From an uncultured Burkholderiaceae bacterium (GTDB taxonomy: Bacteria > Pseudomonadota > Gammaproteobacteria > Burkholderiales > Burkholderiaceae_C): a stretch of 18,881 nucleotides of DNA. The notes under the pieces are model-generated. The model ran no database searches and was not told the DNA's origin. It saw only the letters and a program-made list of their open reading frames with translations. Within the stretch, counting starts at the first letter, position 1. Each line of letters begins with the position of its first letter. The stretch lies in the NCBI GenBank assembly GCA_938022295.1, contig CALIDR010000138.1, positions 1-18,881 of the forward strand. The letters run 5' to 3'. The position numbers were made by a program, and so were the translations under genes. This document shows positions 1-9,852 of this stretch, one piece after another.

Positions 1-1007
1 AGCGCGAGCCACGCCATCGCGGTGCCGAGCGCGAGGCCGAGCGCGCTGCCCAGCGCGCCGACGAGCGCCGACTCCGCCAGCACGAGGCGCCGGCGGTCGC
101 GCGCGCCGAGCCCGAGCACGCCGAGCAGCGCGAACTGCGGCGTGCGCTGCGCGACCGACAGCGCGAGCACCGAGAAGACGAGGAACGCGCCGACGAACAG
201 CGCCACCAGCGCGAGCACGGTGAGGTTCACGCGATAGGCGCGCGACAGGTTCGACACCCGCTGCGCGGCGTCGTCGGGCGCCGCGGCGACGACGCCCGGC
301 GGCAGCGCGAGCGCGCGCACGATCGCCGACGCCGCAACGCCGGGCTCGAGCCGCAGGTCCAGCCGCGACAGCCGGCCGTCGAAGCCGAACAGCGCCTGCG
401 CGGCGGCGACGTCGAGCACCGCGAGCGGCGCGCCGGCGGCGTTGACGGTGCCGGCCACCCGCAGCGCGACGCGGTCGAGCCCGCGCTGCACCGTCAGCGT
501 GTCGCCGGCCGCGAGGCCCAGCCGCTGCTGCGCCGCCGGGTTCAGGAACACGGCGTCGGGGGCGAGGAACGCCGTCTCGCCGCTGCCTTCGGCGGCTCGC
601 GGCCAGAGGTCCGGCGCCACCGGCGCGACGACGAGGGCGTCGACGCCGACGAGCTTCAGCGGCACGCGTGCGCCCGCGGCGTCGAACGCCTGGCCGTCGA
701 CCTCGACGACCGGGCTCGCGACGCTGACCCCGGGCAGGGCGACGACGCGGTCGTGCAAGGCGTCGTCGAAGCCGGCACGCTGTGCCGCACGCAGGCTCAG
801 GTCGGGTTCGCCGTTGGCGGCGCGCACGGCGGCCGAGAACTCGGCGAGCGCCGAGCGGTTGATCAGGTGCACCGAGAACGCCAGCGCGACGCCGAGCGTC
901 ACCGCGACGACTGCCGCCGCCTGCCGCCAAGGGTGGTGGCGCCACTCGGGCCAGGTCAGCGCGGCGAACAGCGCGCCCAGCGGCACACGATCGGCGTCAG
1001 CGGCCAT
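1..1007 (-). CDS. FtsX-like ABC transporter permease, N-terminal part (cut by left edge)
   Basis: This is an inner-membrane permease subunit of an ABC system, probably of the YbbP/MacB-LolCE type that moves lipophilic or envelope substrates rather than importing solutes. About 335 residues are visible. The first membrane segment lies near residues 29-47 and is followed by a large, mostly polar domain of about 210 residues (periplasmic in this family). A second segment starts near residue 262 and a third near residue 312, with the short FtsX-style loop AQRTPQFALLGVLGLGARD between them. I chose the ATG at 1005-1007, which overlaps the end of the upstream gene by 11 bases, implying coupled translation. 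The ATPase two genes upstream is the natural partner. The C-terminal half, where the remaining membrane segments should be, lies outside the window, so the exact subfamily and substrate cannot be given. Confidence 0.82.
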   Translation of the reverse strand, partial: MAADADRVPLGALFAALTWPEWRHHPWRQAAAVVAVTLGVALAFSVHLINRSALAEFSAAVRAANGEPDLSLRAAQRAGFDDALHDRVVALPGVSVASPVVEVDGQAFDAAGARVPLKLVGVDALVVAPVAPDLWPRAAEGSGETAFLAPDAVFLNPAAQQRLGLAAGDTLTVQRGLDRVALRVAGTVNAAGAPLAVLDVAAAQALFGFDGRLSRLDLRLEPGVAASAIVRALALPPGVVAAAPDDAAQRVSNLSRAYRVNLTVLALVALFVGAFLVFSVLALSVAQRTPQFALLGVLGLGARDRRRLVLAESALVGALGSALGLALGTAMAWLA

Positions 1008-1755
1008 GCGGTGCCGGCGCAGGGGCGTCCACCTTGGTGCGCTTGGCGGCGGGGAACCGCACGCAGCGCGGGTCGAGCAGCGCGAGCAGGTCGATCAGGC
1101 GGTGCTGCAGTTCGACCATCCGCTCGCGCGCGGCCGCCGGCGAGCGCGCCATGACCTCGACGTCGTCACGCAACGTCAGCACCAGCGGGTCGACGGCGCC
1201 TTCGCGAAGACGCTGCAGGAAGGCACCGTAGCCGATGCAGTCGCTGCTGCCGGCGCTGCCGACGACCAGGCTCTCGCCAAGCGCCCGCTGCTCGCCGGCG
1301 AACAGGCGCAGCAACGGGCCGTGGCGGTCGTCCTGCAGCGTCGAGACGATCTCGTCCTGAAGCGCGGTCAGCGCGCGCGTGGGCTCGTCGGCACCGAGGT
1401 CGATGAAGCGCACCTCGCGGCGGGCGATCTCGGTCCAGGCGCAGTACTGCGCGAGCAGGTACACCGTGTTGTCGACCACGTACCTGCGCGAGCGCTCGTC
1501 GCCGCCGTCGTAGTGCGCGCCGAGCAGGTTGCGGCACAGCAGGTTGTACAGGCGGCTCTGCAGGTCGTAGGCGGCCCGCACGAGCGGCTCGTGATAGCGC
1601 GCCGCGCGCTGCGCGAGGTCGTGGCGGCGCTGCTCCTCGCGCAGCCACAGGTCGACCTGGGTGCGCGCCTGGGCGGCAGCGACCTGCGCGCGCCAGGCGA
1701 TCACGCCCGACACGACCGCGACCAGCAGCGGCAGCAACTCCAGCGCGGCGTCCAT
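997..1755 (-). CDS. Uncharacterised membrane-anchored protein between ABC ATPase and permease
   Basis: I do not recognise a named function for this 252-residue protein. Residues 5-21 form one hydrophobic stretch, a likely N-terminal anchor. An arginine- and glutamine-rich, probably helical region follows. Distinct segments read DLQSRLYNLL (near residue 66), AQYCAWTEIARREVRFIDLG (near 102-121) and GEQRALGE (near 153-160). These look like conserved blocks, and I recall an uncharacterised bacterial family with similar blocks, but this is unverified. A GGGGGA Shine-Dalgarno sequence sits about 8 bases before the ATG at 1753-1755, supporting the start. It lies 22 bases after the ATPase gene and overlaps the permease start by 11 bases, so it is co-transcribed with an ABC system. 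Whether it works with that system or merely sits in the operon is open. Confidence 0.72.
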   Translation of the reverse strand: MDAALELLPLLVAVVSGVIAWRAQVAAAQARTQVDLWLREEQRRHDLAQRAARYHEPLVRAAYDLQSRLYNLLCRNLLGAHYDGGDERSRRYVVDNTVYLLAQYCAWTEIARREVRFIDLGADEPTRALTALQDEIVSTLQDDRHGPLLRLFAGEQRALGESLVVGSAGSSDCIGYGAFLQRLREGAVDPLVLTLRDDVEVMARSPAAARERMVELQHRLIDLLALLDPRCVRFPAAKRTKVDAPAPAPHGR

Positions 1756-1777
1756 CGTGCGGTCCCCCGTGGCGACG

Positions 1778-2437
1778 TCAGGCGGCGACGATACCGGTGG
1801 CGGTCAGCTGCAGCACGCGGTCGGCGTGCGAAGCCGCGTGCGCCGAGTGGGTGACGAGCACGCCGGCGGCGCCGGCGGCGCGCACCTGGGCGACGAGCAG
1901 GCCGACGATGCGCTCGGCGGTGGCCGGGTCGAGGTTGCCGGTCGGCTCGTCGGCCAGCAGCAGGCGCGGGCGGTGCACCAGCGCGCGCGCGATCGCCACC
2001 CGCTGCAGCTGCCCGCCCGACAGCGTGCGCGGCAGCCGGTCGTCGAAGCCGGCCAGCCCGACGACGTCGAGCATCGCCGCCACCCGCTTCGGGTCGGGGC
2101 GGCCGAGCAGCAGCAGCGGCAGCGCGACGTTCTGCCCGACCGTCAGGTGCGGCAGCACGTGGAAGGCCTGGAACACGAAGCCGACGCTCGCGCGCCGCCA
2201 CGCCGCCTGCGCCGGCTCGGCGAGCGCCGTGACGTCGACGCCGTCGACGCGCACGCGGCCGGCGGTGGGCGCGTCGAGGCCGGCGATGCAGTTCAGCAGC
2301 GTCGACTTGCCCACCCCCGACTCGCCGAGCAGGGCGACGACCTCGCCCGCCGCCACCCGCAGGTCGACGCCGGCGAAGACGGCGCTGTCGCCGTAGGCCT
2401 TCGCGAGGCCCTGCACGTCGAGCACGGCGTCGCTCAT
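1778..2437 (-). CDS. LolD/YbbA-like ABC transporter ATP-binding protein
   Basis: This 219-residue cytoplasmic ATPase should energise the FtsX-like permease encoded two genes downstream. All expected motifs are visible: Walker A GESGVGKS (38-45), Q-loop Gln90 in FVFQAFHVLPHLTV, signature LSGGQLQRVAIARAL (139-153), Walker B LLLADEP with Asp163 and Glu164 followed by TGNLD, and the switch His197 in VTHS. The FQ-x-F-x-LLP/HLT pattern and the GGQLQR signature are those of the MacB/LolD/FtsE group, and the length fits a stand-alone subunit of that group. The start ATG (2435-2437) overlaps the miaA stop as ATGA, so translation is probably coupled to miaA. The substrate is unknown. A LolD role would require a lolC/E partner; the YbbA-type assignment is favoured because the permease N-terminus looks YbbP-like. 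Confidence 0.9.
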   Translation of the reverse strand: MSDAVLDVQGLAKAYGDSAVFAGVDLRVAAGEVVALLGESGVGKSTLLNCIAGLDAPTAGRVRVDGVDVTALAEPAQAAWRRASVGFVFQAFHVLPHLTVGQNVALPLLLLGRPDPKRVAAMLDVVGLAGFDDRLPRTLSGGQLQRVAIARALVHRPRLLLADEPTGNLDPATAERIVGLLVAQVRAAGAAGVLVTHSAHAASHADRVLQLTATGIVAA

Positions 2438-3405
2438 CCGAGGCCGGCGTCGCGCAGGATCGAGCGCGCGGCGCCGAGCACCTCGGCCGGCGGCGCGTCG
2501 GCCGCGACGACGCGCCGCCACGGCATGCCGCGCAGCCACGTGAGCTGGCGCTTGGCGAGCTGGCGCGTGGCCGCGCTGCCGGTGGCGTGTACGCGCTCGC
2601 GCAGCGCCGCGCCCGCGAGGCCGGCGTCGAGCGCCGCCCACACCTGGCGGTAGCCGACGCTGCGCAGCGCCGGCAGGCCGGGGTGCAGATCGCCGCGCGC
2701 ACGCAGCGCCTGCACTTCGGCGACCAGCCCGGCGTCGAGCATCGCCGCGAAGCGGGCGTCGATGCGTGCGTGCAGCCACGCGCGCGACGCCGGCTCGAGC
2801 GCGACCAGCAAGGCGTCGGGCGGCGGCGGGCGCGGCGCGTCGGCGCGGCGGTGGAAGCTCGACAGCGGCCGCCCGGTGGCGCGCCAGACCTCGAGCGCGC
2901 GCTGGATGCGCTGGGCGTCGTTCGGCGGCAGGCGGGCGGCGGTGGCAGGGTCGACGCGCGCGAGCTCGGCGTGCAGCGCCGGCCAGCCGCGCGCGGCGGC
3001 CTCGGCGTCGAGCGCGGCGCGGATCGCCGGGTCGGCGGCCGGGATCGCGTCCAGCCCGTCGATCAGCGCCTTGAAATACAGCATCGTGCCGCCCACCAGC
3101 AGAGGCAGCGCTCCGCGGGCCGCGATCTCGCCGATCTGGCGCGTCGCGTCGGCGGCGAACTGCGCCGCCGAGTACGGCTGCGTCGGGTCGCGGATGTCGA
3201 TCAGGTGGTGCGGCACGCGCGCGCGCTCGGCCGCCGGCGGCTTGGCGGTGCCGACGTCCAGGCCGCGGTAGACGAGCGCCGAGTCGACGCTGACGATCTC
3301 GACCGCCCGCCCGCCGGCGGCGAGCGCGGCGGCGAGGTCGAGCGCCAGCGCGCTCTTGCCCGACGCGGTCGGGCCGGCGACGCCGACCCAGCGTGGCGCC
3401 GTCAT
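2434..3405 (-). CDS. miaA: tRNA dimethylallyltransferase (i6A37 synthesis)
   Basis: MiaA transfers a dimethylallyl group from DMAPP to N6 of A37 in tRNAs that read codons beginning with U. This is the first step toward ms2i6A, which stabilises codon-anticodon pairing. The 323-residue product has the P-loop GPTASGKS (11-18), the family block DSALVYRGLDVGTAKP (41-56), GGTMLYFKAL (105-114) and the DAQRIQRALEVWRATGRPLS block (163-182) that contributes to the active site and DMAPP binding. Length matches the family (about 310-320). The ATG at 3403-3405 overlaps the stop of the MFS gene as ATGA, and its own stop overlaps the ABC ATPase start in the same way, so it is embedded in an operon and not next to mutL or hfq as in many proteobacteria. 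Identification is secure. Confidence 0.96.
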   Translation of the reverse strand: MTAPRWVGVAGPTASGKSALALDLAAALAAGGRAVEIVSVDSALVYRGLDVGTAKPPAAERARVPHHLIDIRDPTQPYSAAQFAADATRQIGEIAARGALPLLVGGTMLYFKALIDGLDAIPAADPAIRAALDAEAAARGWPALHAELARVDPATAARLPPNDAQRIQRALEVWRATGRPLSSFHRRADAPRPPPPDALLVALEPASRAWLHARIDARFAAMLDAGLVAEVQALRARGDLHPGLPALRSVGYRQVWAALDAGLAGAALRERVHATGSAATRQLAKRQLTWLRGMPWRRVVAADAPPAEVLGAARSILRDAGLG

Positions 3406-4652
3406 GCGGCGCGCAGGGCGCCGCCGTGCGGTGCACCGTGGCGCTGCACCAGCGTCCAGGCGACAAGGGCGGTCGCCGCCGACCAGAAGCCGACCGTGTA
3501 CGCCATCGGGCGCACAGTGTCGTCGAGCGCGACGCCGAGCCACAGCCCGACGCAGAACGCGGTGCCGGCGAGCACGAAGCCGGCCAGCGCCGACGCCACG
3601 CCGGCCGACTGCGGGAACGGGCCGACGGCGCCCGACTGGCCGCACGGCTGGTGGATGCCGTGTCCGAACGCGAACAGCCACTGCGGCACCAGCACCGCCC
3701 ACACCGACTCGACGCCGGCCCACGCGAAGGCGGCCATGCCGAGCCCGCCGGCGAGCGTGAACGCGCCGCCGCGGCGCACCGCCCCCGTCAGGCCGTGGTG
3801 GCGCAGCCAGTGGCGGCAGACGAACGTGCCGGCCATGTACGAGACCGACCCCGAGCCGAGCGCGACGCCGTAGGCGAGCGGGCTCAGCCCGAGGACGTCG
3901 ATGTAGACGAACGACGACGACGCCAGGATCGTGAACAGGCCGCCGTACGTCGCCGCGACGAGCGCCGTCCAGGCGACGAAGGTCGGGTGGCGCAGCACGC
4001 CGGCGGCGGTGCGCGCCAGCGGGACGATGCGCGTGGCCTGGGGGTCGCGGCGGTGGTTCGTCTCCGGCAGCGCGCGCCAGACGAAGACGAGCGTGGCCAG
4101 CCCGACGGCGGCCACCGCCGCCAGCGCGGCGCGCCAGCCGCCCCAGGCGGCGAGCAGCCCGCCGGCGAGCGGGCTCGCCAGCGCGATCACGCCCAGCCCC
4201 GACAGGCCCTTGGACATCACGTGCGCGCCCTGCTGCGGCTCGTAGAGGTCGCGCACCATCGCCCGCGCGCAGACCACGGCCGCCGCCAGCGCCGCGCCCT
4301 GCGCGATGCGCCAGCCCACCAGCACGCCGATCGTCGGCGCGAGCGCCGCGCCGACGCTGGCCAGCGTGAACAGCGCCAAGCTCGCCAGCAGCACCGGCCG
4401 GCGCCCCCAGCGGTCGGCCACCGGCCCCCAGACGAGCTGGGCGAGGCCGAAGGCGAGGATGAGCGCCGACATCGTCAGCTGCGTGGCCGTCATCGGCGCG
4501 GCGAGGTCGCGCGCGAGCTGCGGCAGCGCCGGCAGGTACAGGTCGGTGACGACGGGCTGCAGGCCGAGCAGCAGCGCGAGCGACAGCGCGACCACGTGCG
4601 CCGGCACGGCGGGGGCGGCGGCCGCCGCGGCGGCCTGGGCGGGTGGATTCAT
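3402..4652 (-). CDS. Bcr/CflA-family MFS drug exporter
   Basis: This is a 416-residue major facilitator superfamily protein with about twelve hydrophobic segments, expected in the inner membrane as a proton-driven exporter. The N-terminal half carries the Bcr/CflA-like TDLYLPALPQLARDL segment (36-50) and MFS motif A, GPVADRWGRRPVLL (76-89), between the second and third helices. An Arg-containing WRIAQGAALAA helix (motif B region) follows. An alanine-rich N-terminal extension of about 17 residues precedes the first helix. Known family members export bicyclomycin, chloramphenicol or related compounds, but the substrate here cannot be read from sequence. The gene starts 37 bases after bpt and its stop overlaps the miaA start by 4 bases. 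No strong Shine-Dalgarno sequence precedes the ATG, and a slightly later start is possible. Confidence 0.88.
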   Translation of the reverse strand: MNPPAQAAAAAAAPAVPAHVVALSLALLLGLQPVVTDLYLPALPQLARDLAAPMTATQLTMSALILAFGLAQLVWGPVADRWGRRPVLLASLALFTLASVGAALAPTIGVLVGWRIAQGAALAAAVVCARAMVRDLYEPQQGAHVMSKGLSGLGVIALASPLAGGLLAAWGGWRAALAAVAAVGLATLVFVWRALPETNHRRDPQATRIVPLARTAAGVLRHPTFVAWTALVAATYGGLFTILASSSFVYIDVLGLSPLAYGVALGSGSVSYMAGTFVCRHWLRHHGLTGAVRRGGAFTLAGGLGMAAFAWAGVESVWAVLVPQWLFAFGHGIHQPCGQSGAVGPFPQSAGVASALAGFVLAGTAFCVGLWLGVALDDTVRPMAYTVGFWSAATALVAWTLVQRHGAPHGGALRAA

Positions 4653-4689
4653 CGGGGATCGTGTGCAGGGGCGCGACTCGCCCCGTCGC

Positions 4690-5427
4690 TCAGTCCGACG
4701 GCGTCCAGCGACCGTCGACGAGCACTTCGTGCGGGCGGAACTGTGCCTTGTAGGCCATCTTCGCGCTGTCGGCGATCCAGTAGCCGAGGTAGACGTAAGG
4801 CAGCTTGAGCTGGCGCGTCTGCGCGATCTGCCACAGCACGCCGTAGGTGCCGTAGCTCGCGCCGGGGTCCGGCTCGTAGAACGTGTAGACGGCCGACAGG
4901 CCGTCGTTGAGCACGTCGAGGATCGCGACCATCTTCAGCGCGCCGAGCCCGTCGCCGTCGCCCGGCTCGCGGAACTCGACCAGCCGCGAGTTGACGCGGC
5001 TCTGCAGCAGGAACTGGGTGTACTGGTCGACGCTGTCCTGGTCCATGCCGCCGCCGGCGTGGCGCCCGGACTGGTAGCGCAGGTACAGCTGGTAGTGCTC
5101 GGGCACGAAGCACAGCCGCAGCACGCGCGCCTTCAGGTTCGCGTGCGCCCGGGCGGCGCGGCGCTGGCTGCGGCTCGGGCGGAAGCGCTCCACCGGCACG
5201 CGCAGCGGCACGCAGGCGCGGCAGCCGTCGCAGTACGGGCGATAGGTGAACAGCCCCGAGCGGCGGAAGCCGTTGGCCACCAGCCCCGAGTAGGCGTCGG
5301 CGTGGATCAGGTGGCTCGGCGTGGCGACCTGCGACCGCGCGAGCCGCCCCGGCAGGTAGCTGCACGGGTACGGCGCGGTGGCGTAGAACTGCAGCGAGGC
5401 GAGGGGGAGCTCTTTCGGGTAGGTCAC
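4690..5427 (-). CDS. bpt: Leucyl (Asp/Glu) aminoacyl-tRNA-protein transferase, Bpt/ATE family
   Basis: Bpt attaches leucine from Leu-tRNA to proteins beginning with Asp or Glu, making them substrates for ClpS/ClpAP in the bacterial N-degron pathway. The 245-residue protein shows the cysteine-bearing N-terminal blocks of the family: PYPCSYLPGRLARSQV with Cys22, and TYRPYCDGCRACVPLRVPV with Cys66, Cys69 and Cys72. Further on are the YxxYLRYQ block, EFRE, and the C-terminal LPYVYLGYWI-SAKMAYK region near the end. I chose the GTG start at 5425-5427 because it forms a GTGA overlap with the aat stop and gives the expected MxYPKELP-type N-terminus. It directly follows aat, the other transferase of the same pathway. 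The specificity call (leucyl rather than arginyl) rests on the bacterial subfamily, not on a measured activity. Confidence 0.93.
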   Translation of the reverse strand: MTYPKELPLASLQFYATAPYPCSYLPGRLARSQVATPSHLIHADAYSGLVANGFRRSGLFTYRPYCDGCRACVPLRVPVERFRPSRSQRRAARAHANLKARVLRLCFVPEHYQLYLRYQSGRHAGGGMDQDSVDQYTQFLLQSRVNSRLVEFREPGDGDGLGALKMVAILDVLNDGLSAVYTFYEPDPGASYGTYGVLWQIAQTRQLKLPYVYLGYWIADSAKMAYKAQFRPHEVLVDGRWTPSD

Positions 5428-6200
5428 GCGACGTCGTCTGAGGCGCCGGCCGGCGCGAGGTTCAGCGCGGCCCACATCGACGCATGATAGGTCCAGTCGG
5501 TCACCGGGGCAGCCCCCAGGGCGAGGGCCAGGTGGCGCTCGAAGGCTTCGCGCGGCACCTCGCGGGCGCCGAACGAGGCCAGGTGGGCGGTGTTCTGCTG
5601 GCAGTCGATCCACGCGATGCCGCGGGTGCGGCAGAACGCGACGAGCGCGGCGAGCGCGATCTTCGACGCGTCGGTGCGGCGGGCGAACATCGATTCGCCG
5701 AAGAACATCCGGCCGAGCCCGACGCCGTACAGGCCGCCGGCGAGTTCGCCGCCGATCCAGCACTCGAAGCTGTGCACCGCGCCCTCGGCGTACCAGTGGG
5801 TGTAGGCCGAGATCATCTCGGGCACGATCCAGGTGCCGTCCTGGCCTGCGCGCGGCACGCGCGCGCAGGCGGCGATCACGGCGTCGAACGCGGTGTCGAC
5901 GCGCACCGCGCAGCTCGGGTCGGCGACGAACCGGCGCAGCGTCTTGCGCAGCGACCGGCTGAGCCGGAACTCGGTCACCGGCAGCACCATGCGCGGGTCG
6001 GGGGCCCACCACAGCGGCGGCTGGCCGTCGGAGAACCAGGGGAAGACGCCCTTCGCGTACGCCTCGCGCAGGCGCGCGGGCGTCAGGCGCCCGCCGACGG
6101 CCAGCAGCCCGGGGGCGGCGCTCGCCGGGCCGAGGGCGGTGGACGTCGGCGGCAGCGGGGTGGCGTCGTCGTCGAGCCAGGCGACCGGGGTCGGGCGCAT
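5424..6200 (-). CDS. aat: Leucyl/phenylalanyl-tRNA-protein transferase
   Basis: Aat transfers Leu or Phe from aminoacyl-tRNA to proteins with N-terminal Lys or Arg, marking them for ClpS-dependent degradation in the cytoplasm. The 258-residue product contains the standard blocks GLLAVGGRLTPARLREAY (31-48), GVFPWFSDGQPPLWWAPDPR (51-70), FFGESMFARRTDASKIAL (167-184) and the catalytic-region DCQQNTAHLASFGA (199-212). Length is close to the family (about 230-260); the extra residues are at the N-terminus. The ATG at 6198-6200 lies 26 bases after the ppsR stop and has no convincing Shine-Dalgarno sequence, so the exact start is a little uncertain. The stop overlaps the bpt GTG by 4 bases, which places the two N-degron transferases under common control. 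Confidence 0.95.
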   Translation of the reverse strand: MRPTPVAWLDDDATPLPPTSTALGPASAAPGLLAVGGRLTPARLREAYAKGVFPWFSDGQPPLWWAPDPRMVLPVTEFRLSRSLRKTLRRFVADPSCAVRVDTAFDAVIAACARVPRAGQDGTWIVPEMISAYTHWYAEGAVHSFECWIGGELAGGLYGVGLGRMFFGESMFARRTDASKIALAALVAFCRTRGIAWIDCQQNTAHLASFGAREVPREAFERHLALALGAAPVTDWTYHASMWAALNLAPAGASDDVA

Positions 6201-6226
6201 CGCGGCGCGGGGGGCAGCAACGGGAG

Positions 6227-7051
6227 TCAGTAGACGAGGCGGTCGGGGCGGATGTCGCGCAGGATCGTCGTCGCGATCTCCTCGATCGACTTGTGGGTCG
6301 AGCTCAGCCAGGCGATGCCCTCGCGCTTCATCATCGTCTCGGCCGCCCGCACCTCGTAGCGGCAGTTCTCGAGCGAGGCGTAGCGGCTGCCGGGCCGCCG
6401 CTCGTGGCGGATCTGGGCCAGGCGCTCGGGGTCGATCGTCAGGCCGAAGCACTTGCGCTTGTGCGGCGCCAGCGCCGAGGGCAGCGCGCCGCGCTCGAAG
6501 TCGTCGGGGATCAGCGGGTAGTTGGCCGCCTTGACGCCGTGCTGCATCGCCAGGTACAGCGAGGTCGGCGTCTTGCCGCTGCGGCTGACGCCGACCAGGA
6601 TCACGTCGGCCTGGTCGAGGTTGCGCGCCGACTGGCCGTCGTCGTGCTGCAGCGCGAAGTTGATCGCCTCGATGCGGTCGTGGTACTGCTCGCTCTTGGC
6701 GACGTCGGTGAAGCGCCCGATGCGGTGGTTCGACTTGATGCCGAGCTCGACCTCGAGCGGCTCGACGAAGGTGCGGAACATGTCGAGCACGAGGCCGCGG
6801 CAGTCGGGGTGGTCGATCACGGCGCGGATCTCGTCGTCGACCAGGGTGATGAAGACGATCGGCCGCCGGCCCTCGCGCTCGGCGGTCTCGTTGATCTCGC
6901 GCCGCACCTGCCAGGCCTTGTCGACGGTGTCGACGAACGGGCGCCGCAGGTGTCGCGGCTTGATCGCGAACTGGGCGAGGATCGAGTTGCCGAACGTCTC
7001 GGCGGTGATGCCGGTGCCGTCGGAGACGAAGAAGACGCTGCGGTTGGGCAT
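6227..7051 (-). CDS. ppsR: PEP synthase regulatory protein (bifunctional kinase/pyrophosphorylase, DUF299)
   Basis: PpsR switches PEP synthase off by ADP-dependent phosphorylation of a threonine next to the catalytic histidine, and on by Pi-dependent dephosphorylation. The 274-residue protein has the DUF299 N-terminal block VSDGTGITAET (9-19) and a P-loop-like GVSRSGKT (154-161) followed by TPTSLYLA. The conserved YPLIPDD (178-184) and the C-terminal TTHKSIEEIA-type segment (STHKSIEEIA, 251-260) are also present. I chose the ATG at 7049-7051 because it gives the usual MPNRSVFFVSDGTG start; the frame stays open further upstream, but that part does not resemble the family. It is the first gene of the leftward run and diverges from ppsA, its target, a classic head-to-head arrangement. 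Confidence 0.95.
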   Translation of the reverse strand: MPNRSVFFVSDGTGITAETFGNSILAQFAIKPRHLRRPFVDTVDKAWQVRREINETAEREGRRPIVFITLVDDEIRAVIDHPDCRGLVLDMFRTFVEPLEVELGIKSNHRIGRFTDVAKSEQYHDRIEAINFALQHDDGQSARNLDQADVILVGVSRSGKTPTSLYLAMQHGVKAANYPLIPDDFERGALPSALAPHKRKCFGLTIDPERLAQIRHERRPGSRYASLENCRYEVRAAETMMKREGIAWLSSTHKSIEEIATTILRDIRPDRLVY

Positions 7052-7254
7052 CACGTGAAGGACGAAGCGATCGGCGCCGGTGCGGTCCGCCGATGATAGG
7101 GAATCCTTCTTAGAATCGTCACAAACGCCTCGCCGACGCTTCCGGTCCGCGCCGTGAGTCCGCCTCGCTTCCCACCAGAACAACCCAGCGCGCAGCGCGG
7201 GCGGCGCCTTCCCTCGTCGATGGCCCCGGTTTCTTCCCATCACGGAGCATTGCC
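7052..7254. promoter_or_regulatory. Divergent ppsR/ppsA intergenic control region
   Basis: These 203 bases separate the two divergent genes and must hold both promoters. The only AT-richer core is about 7091-7125. On the plus strand it contains TAGAAT (7111-7116), a plausible -10 box for ppsA. On the minus strand it contains TATCAT (complement of 7093-7098), a plausible -10 for ppsR. Neither has a good -35 at the usual spacing, so both assignments are tentative. A GGAG sequence lies shortly before the ppsA ATG. No operator or terminator was recognised in the rest. Confidence 0.4.
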
Positions 7255-9660
<2,406 letters not shown>

Positions 9661-9698
9661 CCGCATCGCCGCCCGCGCCGACCCGACCGCACCCGCGG

Positions 9699-9716
9699 CG
9701 ACGCCACGGGGCGTCG
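9699..9716 (+). terminator. Possible ppsA terminator hairpin
   Basis: A perfect 7-base-pair inverted repeat, CGACGCC / GGCGTCG, flanks the loop ACGG 38 bases after the ppsA stop. No T-run follows, so it is at best a weak or Rho-assisted terminator, or it only stabilises the mRNA 3' end. Confidence 0.35.
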
Positions 9717-9737
9717 GCGCCCGTTCTCCGCCTATCC

Positions 9738-9743
9738 TATAAT
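9738..9743 (+). promoter_or_regulatory. -10 box of the rpsF operon promoter
   Basis: A perfect TATAAT stands in a locally AT-rich stretch 109 bases before rpsF. No convincing -35 hexamer is present at 16-18 bases upstream, where the DNA is GC-rich. A start near 9750 would give a leader of about 100 bases. Confidence 0.6.
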
Positions 9744-9757
9744 AGAGAGCTTTCCTT

Positions 9758-9790
9758 GCCGCACCCGGCTGTGTGACGCACCGGGGCGGC
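9758..9790 (+). promoter_or_regulatory. Hairpin in the rpsF leader, candidate S6:S18 autoregulatory element
   Basis: GCCGC-A-CCCGG (9758-9768) pairs with CCGGG-GCGGC (9781-9790), giving a ten-base-pair stem with one bulged A and a 12-base loop, just after the predicted transcript start. In many bacteria the rpsF leader folds into an element bound by the S6:S18 complex for feedback control. Whether this hairpin carries the required bulged CCG signature is not established here. Confidence 0.35.
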
Positions 9791-9852
9791 TTCCTCGCCG
9801 GCTGCCGTCGATCGACTCGGCGCGCGGCGGGCGGAATCCTCGAGGAGCTTGC

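Noticed and set aside
442..1854. A 470-codon plus-strand frame over the ABC permease and hypothetical genes
   Set aside because: The minus-strand products have membrane segments, a ribosome-binding site and operon overlaps. The plus frame is low-complexity and crosses three minus-strand genes.
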